Below are positions 1 through 5,098 of a DNA stretch of 6,907 nt, piece after piece (position 1 is the first letter of the stretch; the number at the start of each line of letters is the position of its first letter). The stretch is from contig CAJKOS010000098.1 of NCBI GenBank assembly GCA_905201565.1, forward strand, positions 1-6,907. The letters run 5' to 3'. This stretch comes from an uncultured Erysipelotrichaceae bacterium. GTDB lineage: Bacteria; Bacillota_I; Bacilli_A; Erysipelotrichales; Erysipelotrichaceae. Below the pieces are notes generated by a model. The model saw only the letters and a list, made by a program, of their open reading frames with translations, ran no database searches and was not told the DNA's origin. The translations under genes and the position numbers were made by a program.

Positions 1-279
1 AATCCGCCGCACTTCCATGACATTTCCAATGACAACATAGAAAATGAAGAAATTTCTTACTTTGATACGATAGTATGGATGCGTATGATCGTGAGTTGAA
101 TGAAAAGTCTCAAATGATTCTGGGGCGGATAGTCTTTCGTATATGGCAGATTCGACATCGTCAACAAGACATTCCGCAGCATCAATGTTTTTCAAACGAT
201 GAATAAAATAGTCGGTTATATGATTAAGGTCATCTTCAAAGAGGGGAAGAATTCTTAATTCATAATTCTTATTGGTCAC
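1..279 (-). CDS. RelE/ParE-superfamily toxin, 3' end cut by window edge
   Basis: The leftward frame gives 93 codons and runs off the window. Seen: an N-terminal YELRILPLFEDDLNHITDYF segment, a central helical part, and a C-terminal block with HPYYRIKVRNFFIFYVV (residues 67-83) and MEVRRI (88-93). This is the typical RelE/ParE ending of beta strands leading to a V-R-R-I block, so only a few residues are probably missing. The start is GTG at 277-279, supported by AAGGAGA at 287-293 seven bases upstream; no ATG fits as well. The gene overlaps the antitoxin end by 11 bases, which implies translational coupling with the antitoxin made first. Family knowledge: such toxins are either ribosome-dependent mRNA interferases (RelE) or gyrase poisons (ParE); the sequence does not tell which. 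The toxin is expected to be held inactive by the neighbouring Phd/YefM protein. Confidence 0.87.
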   Translation of the reverse strand, partial: MTNKNYELRILPLFEDDLNHITDYFIHRLKNIDAAECLVDDVESAIYERLSAPESFETFHSTHDHTHPYYRIKVRNFFIFYVVIGNVMEVRRI

Positions 280-532
280 GGATACGTCTCCTTATGCGAT
301 CGAAAACTTCTTGTCCGGAATAACGAGTGTCTGATAGTTCAGCAAGTCTATCAGCCTCATCTAAGGCAAGCTCAATATCGTTTGTCAGATCTTCATATTG
401 TTCGATGCTGAGGAGAACCATGGAACCATATCCGTTTTTGGTGAGGAAGACAGGTTCTCCTTTGGACAACACTTCGTCTTCTACTTCAGAAAAATGGTTC
501 CGTAAATCTGAAATTGGTCTGATATTAATCAT
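269..532 (-). CDS. Phd/YefM-family antitoxin
   Basis: Encodes 87 residues. The N-terminal part (1-50) has the Phd/YefM pattern: INIRPISDLRNHFSEV, then GEPVFLTKNGYGSMVLLSIEQYEDL, a small alpha/beta DNA-binding fold. The C-terminal part (about 51-87) is charged and helical, ends RIRRRIRDQ, and is the expected toxin-binding tail. The ATG at 530-532 is preferred over an in-frame ATG at 554-556 because the purine-rich AAGGAAAGG lies between the two, about ten bases before the second. The upstream start would also run through the repeats proposed as operator. The toxin gene follows with an 11-base overlap. In this family the antitoxin neutralises its toxin and, with it, represses their shared promoter; phased repeats over the -10 box fit that. 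Family call is firm; the exact toxin partner class is not. Confidence 0.92.
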   Translation of the reverse strand: MINIRPISDLRNHFSEVEDEVLSKGEPVFLTKNGYGSMVLLSIEQYEDLTNDIELALDEADRLAELSDTRYSGQEVFDRIRRRIRDQ

Positions 533-549
533 AATGTCACTGCCTTTCC

Positions 550-596
550 TTATCATGATATTATCATAATTTTATCAAAATAATTAAAGATAACAA
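550..596 (-). promoter_or_regulatory. Toxin-antitoxin promoter with phased operator-like repeats
   Basis: Read leftward, TTGTTA (591-596) and TAAAAT (569-574) make a -35/-10 pair 16 bases apart. TGATAA occurs three times, at 572-577, 561-566 and 550-555, at an exact 11-base step, so all copies face the same side of the helix. The innermost copy is part of the perfect palindrome TATCATGATA (551-560). The repeats cover the -10 box and the start of the transcript, where an antitoxin or antitoxin-toxin complex could bind. Sequence pattern is seen; operator role is inferred. Confidence 0.55.
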
Positions 597-661
597 CATC
601 AGATGTATGCATGGAATGGCATGATGCAGTGAAATGTTTTACTGACAAGAGATGATGTAAG

Positions 662-683
662 AAAAGCCTGACATTTGTCAGGC
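662..683 (-). terminator. Intrinsic terminator of the leftward operon
   Basis: Read leftward: GCCTGACA, then a TGTCAGGC arm, then TTTTC. Arms are 676-683 and 666-673, giving a 7-8 bp stem with a very short loop, and the T run is 662-665. The stop codon of the VanY-like gene (TGA at 678-680) lies inside the first arm, so the hairpin begins in coding sequence. It separates the three-gene operon from the toxin-antitoxin unit. Confidence 0.75.
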
Positions 684-1850
684 AGCTTTCTTCGTGGGGT
701 AGACCTGTTTCAGGATGTCTTGTGCTGGTTTGAGGCTTTCATCACTCCAGTTGGCAAGGTACAGGCAATAGAATTCATCATAGGTTAATCCACTCTCAGT
801 TACCTGCTTTGCGGTTTCTTTTCCTACATAGCGGTAGTGGGATGGTTCATAGCTGAAGCCTGTGATGGCTTCTTTACCTTGTGGATAGCGGAGTATGAAA
901 CCGTAATTGGTGCAGTTTTGCGATGTCCACTGGTAGGCATTTGTGGTGGAAAAGTCTGTATTGTCTTCGCCAACGACCGCAATATTGACAGCTAATCCAC
1001 TCTGGTGTTCAGATGCCCCGGCACGTGCCGCATAGCTGTCTGCAGCACTTTCTCCATACCAGGTCACTGCGTTCTGGTAAGCGGTGTTCTGGTCCTGTGC
1101 AGAGACATAGCCATTGATGGCATAGATGGGAACGTTGGCATTATAGGCAGCCTGTGCAAATTGCAGGAAGGAATCTGCTGCTTCCTGCTGCAGTTGTATA
1201 CCATCTACTGCATATTCTGATGAAATGGCTGTCAGTCCTTCTGGTACATAGCCTTCTGCCAACATATAGTGTTTGTTAACAAGACTTGTTGCGACCGGTG
1301 TTTCAATCATGGTTGTACTATCGTAGTCATTCCGGTAGCTGTGCGATAAGGTAAAGGTACCAGAGGATGAGACTTCTCTATTAGCGACAACATCATCGAT
1401 ATAGGTCTGTTCATTGAACTGGAAGGTATAGACAAGTAATGGTGTGATTTCTTTGAAGTCCAGTGTTCCAAACAGGTTTTGTAACTGATCGGTTTCATAA
1501 CCGATGTCCCTTAATCTGTCATATAGAAGAAAGTCATCTGCGGTCAGCTCCCTGTCATCTTTGACATTGATATAGAGGGAAAGGTAATCGGTGTTGAGGT
1601 TGTGTTCCTGTATTGCTTTGGCAAGGTAGGGGGAATAGCTCTTTGTGGTGAGGATCAGTTCTGTAAGGTCCTGTTCACGGATGGCTTCTACTTCCGCATC
1701 ACTATAGCCAAGGTCTTTGATTCTTTCATTGATGAGGTATCTTGGCACAAATAACAAAGACGCAATCGCCACCAGTAACAATATAAAGATAACAACCAGT
1801 GACTTGCGGATATGCCTCTTTGGTTTCTTTTTTGTCTTCTTCTTTGTCAT
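678..1850 (-). CDS. VanY-like M15 D,D-carboxypeptidase homologue, probably inactive
   Basis: 390 residues. Residues 1-16 are strongly basic, 17-35 form one hydrophobic helix (SLVVIFILLLVAIASLLFV), and the rest should lie outside the membrane. The C-terminal third (about 225-345) is the VanY-type peptidase M15 domain that in active members trims the terminal D-Ala of peptidoglycan stem peptides. The zinc signature SxHxxGxAxD is present as SEHQSGLAVN (280-289): His282 is kept but the Asp ligand is Asn289. The later ExxH is EPSH (335-338), keeping Glu335 and His338 but with Ser for the usual Trp. The SGYRS motif reads NGYVS (246-250), losing the Arg known from the VanX/VanY group. Two core residues are therefore missing, which suggests a pseudoenzyme that binds peptidoglycan, although the fold looks intact. 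The ATG overlaps the preceding stop as ATGA, with GAGGT six bases upstream. Third gene of the operon. Confidence 0.85.
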   Translation of the reverse strand: MTKKKTKKKPKRHIRKSLVVIFILLLVAIASLLFVPRYLINERIKDLGYSDAEVEAIREQDLTELILTTKSYSPYLAKAIQEHNLNTDYLSLYINVKDDRELTADDFLLYDRLRDIGYETDQLQNLFGTLDFKEITPLLVYTFQFNEQTYIDDVVANREVSSSGTFTLSHSYRNDYDSTTMIETPVATSLVNKHYMLAEGYVPEGLTAISSEYAVDGIQLQQEAADSFLQFAQAAYNANVPIYAINGYVSAQDQNTAYQNAVTWYGESAADSYAARAGASEHQSGLAVNIAVVGEDNTDFSTTNAYQWTSQNCTNYGFILRYPQGKEAITGFSYEPSHYRYVGKETAKQVTESGLTYDEFYCLYLANWSDESLKPAQDILKQVYPTKKAA

Positions 1851-2509
1851 AGCTGTACCTCAAAGCCATGCCAGTGACCCCCTGCAGGAAGGTCAGTTAT
1901 GGTAATGGGCTCTTTTGTGACGGGTTGAGGAAAGGTGAGACGTGCAGCCCAAAGGGCAATCTGTCCCTTTGTGGCATGTGGGTTATATCGCTGATCAAAG
2001 AGAAGTGGTGTACCACGGCTTGCAAACTGCACACGGATCTGGTGTGGTCTTCCGGTATCGAGAAGAATATGGACAAGCGCTCTGCCATCTTTTTCAGCAA
2101 TGACTTTGTAATGAAGACGGGCATATTTGCCTTTGGTTTTGTCTTTTGTGGTATGGACCATGTTTGTGCGGCTGTCTTTGATGAGATAGTCTTCCAATGT
2201 GCCTTCTTTTTCTTTTGGAATGCCATCGAGCACTGCCACATATTCCTTTTCTAGTTTGTGTGTGCGCACGGCTTCCGAAAGTCTTGCCGCACCTTTGCTT
2301 GTCTTGGCAAAGACCATACAGCCTCCTACCGGTCTGTCCAATCGATGGACAAGGCCGACAAAGACATTGCCAGGTTTGTTGTATTTCTCTTTGAGATAGG
2401 CTTTGCATAAGGAAAGCATATCTTCATCTTTACTGTCATCACCCTGTACAGGGACATTGACCGGTTTTACTACCGCAAGCACATGGTTGTCTTCATAGAG
2501 GACTTTCAT
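1847..2509 (-). CDS. RluA-family RNA pseudouridine synthase
   Basis: 220 residues from the chosen ATG. The family block VHRLDRPVGG (54-63) carries the catalytic Asp58, which attacks the uridine that is isomerised to pseudouridine. The second block, DTGRPHQIRVQFASRGTPLL (151-170), matches the conserved TGRxHQIRVH region, followed by FDQRYN in place of the commoner GD..Y. There is no N-terminal S4 domain, so it belongs to the short RluA-like forms. The target may be rRNA or tRNA; sequence alone does not fix the position. An in-frame ATG ten codons upstream lies inside the methyltransferase gene and is rejected: the ATG at 2507-2509 overlaps the methyltransferase TGA as ATGA, and GGGAGAG lies a few bases before it. 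Coupled downstream to the VanY-like gene through a second ATGA overlap. Confidence 0.93.
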   Translation of the reverse strand: MKVLYEDNHVLAVVKPVNVPVQGDDSKDEDMLSLCKAYLKEKYNKPGNVFVGLVHRLDRPVGGCMVFAKTSKGAARLSEAVRTHKLEKEYVAVLDGIPKEKEGTLEDYLIKDSRTNMVHTTKDKTKGKYARLHYKVIAEKDGRALVHILLDTGRPHQIRVQFASRGTPLLFDQRYNPHATKGQIALWAARLTFPQPVTKEPITITDLPAGGHWHGFEVQL

Positions 2510-3384
2510 AGTCTCTCCCATCTGCCATAGATGCCACAAGGCAAAAGAAGATCTCTTTCCATGAGTGGAATGGCAATTTCTCCTGTTTCTACCTTACCAT
2601 CAGGATGTTCTTCAAGAACCGTTGTCTTGAGGAGGTCCTCAAGGACAATGGAAGAAAATCCTGTTGTATAGGAATTGATCAGGAAGAACAGGGCATGTGG
2701 GTCAAGGATATCAAGACATGCCCGGATGAGTCCTGTGATTTCTTTTTCAAACTTCCACATTTCTCCATTTGGACCACGACCATAACTTGGCGGGTCCATC
2801 AAAATGCCATGGTATGTTCTGCCCCTGCGTTTTTCACGTTCGACAAACTTCAGACAGTCATCGACGATGAAGCGGATCTTGTGGCCCTGCAAGCCACAGA
2901 GGTCTCTGTTTTCCTTTGCCCATTGCACCATACCTTTGGAAGCGTCCACATGGACAACTTCTGCTGCCCCGGCTTTTGCGCATGCCATGGTCGCTCCACC
3001 TGTATAGGCAAACAGGTTCAACACCCGGATTTCTTCATCCTTGTGATCTTTGATGAGATTGCTCATCCAGTCCCAGTTGACTGCCTGTTCCGGAAACAGA
3101 CCGGTATGCTTAAAACCGGTAGGGGAGACACGGAACGTAAGGTCTCTGTAGTTGATCGTCCAGAACTCAGGCAGCTTCTTGTTGTATTCCCACTGTCCTC
3201 CACCTTTGTTGGAACGGTGGTAGATGGCATCTGCCTGATACCATGTTTTACAAGTCTTACTCTTAGGCCAGATTGCCTGTGGGTCTGGTCTTCTGAGTAT
3301 CGTATCTTTCCATATTTCGAGTTTTTCACCATCACCGGCATCAATGCACCGGTAGTCTTTCCATTGATCTGCTGTATAAATCAT
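2506..3384 (-). CDS. Class I SAM-dependent methyltransferase (RlmI-like group)
   Basis: 292 residues starting MIYTADQWKDY. An N-terminal domain (about 1-115) contains GGGQWEYNKKLPEFW and a short beta region. A Rossmann domain follows: SAM-binding motif I is VLNLFAYTGG (121-130), the acidic residue after the second strand is Asp147 in HVDAS, and motif IV is DPPSYGRG (197-204). This layout is that of the COG1092 / Methyltrans_SAM group, which includes the 23S rRNA methyltransferase RlmI, but the PUA domain of full-length RlmI is absent. The likely substrate is RNA, supported by the pseudouridine synthase gene that overlaps its end by four bases. The start at 3382-3384 is chosen for the AAGGA at 3394-3398 and the promoter just upstream. 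A longer frame from 3471 would add 29 residues coded by promoter and transposon-relic DNA, and is rejected. Confidence 0.9.
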   Translation of the reverse strand: MIYTADQWKDYRCIDAGDGEKLEIWKDTILRRPDPQAIWPKSKTCKTWYQADAIYHRSNKGGGQWEYNKKLPEFWTINYRDLTFRVSPTGFKHTGLFPEQAVNWDWMSNLIKDHKDEEIRVLNLFAYTGGATMACAKAGAAEVVHVDASKGMVQWAKENRDLCGLQGHKIRFIVDDCLKFVEREKRRGRTYHGILMDPPSYGRGPNGEMWKFEKEITGLIRACLDILDPHALFFLINSYTTGFSSIVLEDLLKTTVLEEHPDGKVETGEIAIPLMERDLLLPCGIYGRWERL

Positions 3385-3405
3385 ATTTTCACATCCTTCG
3401 GCAAG

Positions 3406-3414
3406 ATTATAACA
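3406..3414 (-). promoter_or_regulatory. Extended -10 promoter of the methyltransferase operon
   Basis: Read leftward, TGTTATAAT is a perfect extended -10 element (TGnTATAAT). No convincing -35 box lies 16-18 bases upstream, as is common for extended -10 promoters. Transcription would start near 3399, leaving a leader of about 15 bases that begins almost at the AAGGA ribosome site (3394-3398). Confidence 0.65.
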
Positions 3415-3464
3415 TGTGAAATTGTGAGTTGGGGTTTTCATGGGAATCAGGTGCCTGGAATGCT

Positions 3465-3541
3465 TTGACACTCCTCATGAATGAAGTCATGGGATTCCAG
3501 TTTCTACGACCACTGCATTGCCCCGAAAGCTTTTTTCATCC
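3465..3541 (-). mobile_element. IS200/IS605-type right-end relic with tnpB 3' tail
   Basis: Read leftward, one frame encodes RGNAVVVETGIP followed by TGA (stop 3487-3489), which resembles the last residues of IS605-family TnpB proteins. The stop overlaps an imperfect hairpin: CATGA (3476-3480) pairs with TCATG (3487-3491), extended by a G-T and a G-C pair. Then come GGAGTG and TCAA (3465-3468). IS605-family right ends typically have a GAATCCC...GGGAGTGTCAA layout around a subterminal hairpin, and TCAA is the right cleavage sequence known for IS608. No further tnpB sequence is readable upstream: the frame meets a stop near 3592-3594 and the DNA turns AT-rich. I read this as a decayed right end, dead as a transposon by itself. 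Element identity rests on recognition, not alignment. Confidence 0.55.
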
Positions 3542-3787
3542 TGACTTGGAAATAAAAGAATTATTTTTGTTGGTAATAATTCAGGCAAAAATCATTTATT
3601 GTATTTTCTCTCTCAAGTAAACTCTACCAAGAAATTATTCATACAATCAATACATAAACAAAATATAATAGACAAAATCATTGTTCGTGGCGATATAGTA
3701 TAAAGTACAGAGGGAAGCATAGAATATTTAATTTATATTGAAAACAGTGGGTATTTATTAGCTTGATAATTCAGAGGTGATCAGTAT
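3542..3787. other. AT-rich intergenic stretch before the nuclease-like gene
   Basis: No convincing gene on either strand. Promoter-like pieces for the rightward gene are weak: TAGACA (3669-3674) and TATAGT (3694-3699) are 19 bases apart, and a lone TATAAT lies at 3664-3669 without a good -35. The end holds a very strong ribosome site, AGAGGTGA (3773-3780), seven bases before the ATG at 3788. No hairpin terminator was seen. Confidence 0.45.
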
Positions 3788-4570
3788 ATGAGTTCAGTTA
3801 CACAAAGAATAAGAGAAATAAAACAGCCTAGAGGTGGTTATATCAAACCTTCTCAATTTAAGTTGCAAAAAATTGATGATGAAAAAATACTAAATGAACA
3901 GGAAAATGTTCATGGTTCTGTAATAGGTTTGGCGGTTGATTACCTGACTAGATTTGTTATGGGGGCTGACAATTCAGAAGCATTTGAAATATCTTACATG
4001 GGAGCAATGATCGCAGAGAATTTGTTCAAACAAAAATCCGCATTAAAAACTGCTCAAGAATTATTGGAAGGTATTAAAGGACTAGATAATAATTCTGTTA
4101 TCAACGCATGTAAAATGGTTACATATGATGTTTGGTATAGAAATCCGATGGGAGCAATGAAGGCAAAAGGTGTGGAAGAAACAAATCCCGATTTAGAAAC
4201 TATTGGAAATATTCAGATAATGGTTGAAAGAAGTGTTAAGTTTTGGGAAGAGTTTGGGCCTATAATACAAGATGGTTTTACTTTTGAACCTAATGGTTAT
4301 ACAGATACAGTTAATACAGGGGATGGTGATTACTTAACGGTTGATACGCTTTGGGATTTTAAGGTAAGTAAATCTAAACCTACCAGTAAACACACTTTAC
4401 AATTGTTAATGTATTGGATTATGGGGCAGCATTCGGGTCAAAAGGTATATAAAAACATTACAAAATTAGGGATTTTCAACCCAAGGTTGAATTTTGTTTA
4501 TACTTTAGACATAGCGGACATAGCACTTGAAATAATAGAGGAAATAGAACGAGATATTATTTGCTATTGA
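3788..4570 (+). CDS. Orphan PD-(D/E)XK (RecB-type) nuclease-like protein
   Basis: 260 residues with no signal peptide or membrane helix. The C-terminal half carries GDGDYLTVDTLWDFK (178-192), then QLLMY (205-209). This matches the RecB-type PD-(D/E)XK nuclease pattern: metal-binding Asp (Asp179 or Asp181), DxK (Asp190, Lys192), and the QxxxY motif (Gln205, Tyr209). His43 in the helix VHGSVIGLAVDYLTRF could be the extra histidine seen in RecB/AddB-like nucleases. Residues 60-165 are mostly helical and hold no motif I recognise. The start has a near-ideal ribosome site (AGAGGTGA, spacing 7). Base composition is far from its neighbours: 14 of 60 G+C at 3841-3900 and 17 of 60 at 4081-4140, against 32 of 60 at 5761-5820, so recent gain is likely. 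It stands alone, with a transposon relic upstream and a candidate structured RNA directly downstream. A defence or mobile-element role is possible but unproven. Confidence 0.72.
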   Translation: MSSVTQRIREIKQPRGGYIKPSQFKLQKIDDEKILNEQENVHGSVIGLAVDYLTRFVMGADNSEAFEISYMGAMIAENLFKQKSALKTAQELLEGIKGLDNNSVINACKMVTYDVWYRNPMGAMKAKGVEETNPDLETIGNIQIMVERSVKFWEEFGPIIQDGFTFEPNGYTDTVNTGDGDYLTVDTLWDFKVSKSKPTSKHTLQLLMYWIMGQHSGQKVYKNITKLGIFNPRLNFVYTLDIADIALEIIEEIERDIICY

Positions 4571-4573
4571 TTA

Positions 4574-4765
4574 GTGATATGACGCCAGAGTGATCCAGAC
4601 GTGATTGAGGTTGTAAGGCATCAAGCCATGACAGCTTTGCAAGTAAACTGCTGGTTCACTTTGGTCGTGAACGAGAGTCATCGAGCCACAATGCTCCTCC
4701 TCGATTATCTGACAAGGAGGCACAAGAAGTTGGTAACTGTACTCCACAAGGTGGAATAATCCTAT
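4574..4765 (+). ncRNA. Candidate structured RNA, possibly HEARO/omega-RNA-like
   Basis: This block has 28-29 G+C per 60 bases (4621-4740) between DNA of about 23-32 %, and a dense run of local pairings. GGC/GCC pair at 4617-4619/4625-4627 and CAGC/GCTG at 4632-4635/4650-4653. GTTCAC/GTGAAC pair at 4654-4659/4667-4672. GTCATCGAG at 4677-4685 pairs with CTCGA (4700-4704) and TGAC (4710-4713) around a five-base bulge. AGTT/AACT pair at 4728-4731/4735-4738 and TCCAC/GTGGA at 4743-4747/4751-4755. CTCCT (4694-4698), in the loop of the GTCATCGAG stem, can pair with AGGAG (4715-4719), making a pseudoknot. The 5' part has a near-tandem CCAGAgTGAT / CCAGAcgTGAT (4585-4605). Frames through it are open on both strands but resemble no protein I know. 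The layout recalls RNAs just upstream of iscB, but only ATG plus ten codons and a stop follow (4764-4799). Strand and ends are tentative. Confidence 0.5.
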
Positions 4766-4799
4766 GTTTATGCGTAGTATTGACATTTTCAAAGTGTAA

Positions 4800-5060
4800 T
4801 TTAAACATGCGACCGCATAACAATACAAAACTGATTAGTTCAACTTACATTTCACTTAACATTGGTAATTCTTTGAAATGTTCTATAATGCAAGCAATAA
4901 TCAGAATATTACTGAGGTGGCAGGAATAATAAAAAGTTAGTTCATCAGAAATTGTGTTTAGGTTGCTTGTAATCTGGAGTATAGTCATACACTAAATCAT
5001 TATTCAATCAATTCATAAGGTTATGCTTTCATTTGATGGTTAAAAGCATGGGTTTTCCCG
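4800..5060. other. AT-rich gene-free stretch with weak promoter-like signals
   Basis: About 32 % GC in sampled lines, with no supported gene. TTGGTA (4862-4867) and TATAAT (4884-4889), 16 bases apart, resemble a rightward promoter. A ribosome-site-like GAGGTGG (4914-4920) follows, but no ATG or GTG lies at the right distance, so this may be the front of a lost small gene or a long leader for the helicase. ATGCTTT (5023-5029) pairs with AAAGCAT (5043-5049) around a 13-base loop, followed by GGGTTTT; this could be a weak terminator or a binding site. Confidence 0.4.
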
Positions 5061-5083
5061 CGCACATAAGTTATAATAGTGCG
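5061..5083 (+). promoter_or_regulatory. Helicase promoter -10 inside an inverted repeat
   Basis: A perfect TATAAT at 5072-5077 lies between CGCAC (5061-5065) and GTGCG (5079-5083), an inverted repeat with a 13-base spacer. No good -35 box is present 16-18 bases upstream. Transcription would start near 5084, giving a leader of about 15 bases with CGGAG just before the ATG at 5099. A regulator binding the repeat would block the -10 box. No LexA-type GAAC-N4-GTTC site was seen. Confidence 0.5.
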
Positions 5084-5098
5084 GAAACGGAGAATGCT

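Noticed and set aside
533..556. Upstream ATG for the antitoxin at 556
   Set aside because: No ribosome site before it, and it would read through the proposed operator; the ATG at 532 has AAGGAAAGG at a suitable distance.
2605..3468. Long open frame on the plus strand opposite the methyltransferase
   Set aside because: Cysteine- and phenylalanine-rich product without family features, no ribosome site, and it lies wholly over a well-supported gene.
3385..3471. Longer N-terminus for the methyltransferase (start at 3471)
   Set aside because: The extra 29 codons cover the extended -10 promoter and the transposon-relic end; the ATG at 3384 has its own ribosome site and a family-like beginning.
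4571..4828. 85-residue leftward open frame over the candidate RNA, and an open rightward frame in the same block
   Set aside because: Neither has a convincing ribosome site or a recognisable domain; open frames on both strands are explained by the GC-richer, hairpin-dense block.
4568..4839. TGATTAGT direct repeat at 4568-4575 and 4832-4839 as a target-site duplication
   Set aside because: An 8-base match at this distance in AT-rich DNA is expected by chance, and IS605-type elements do not make such duplications.
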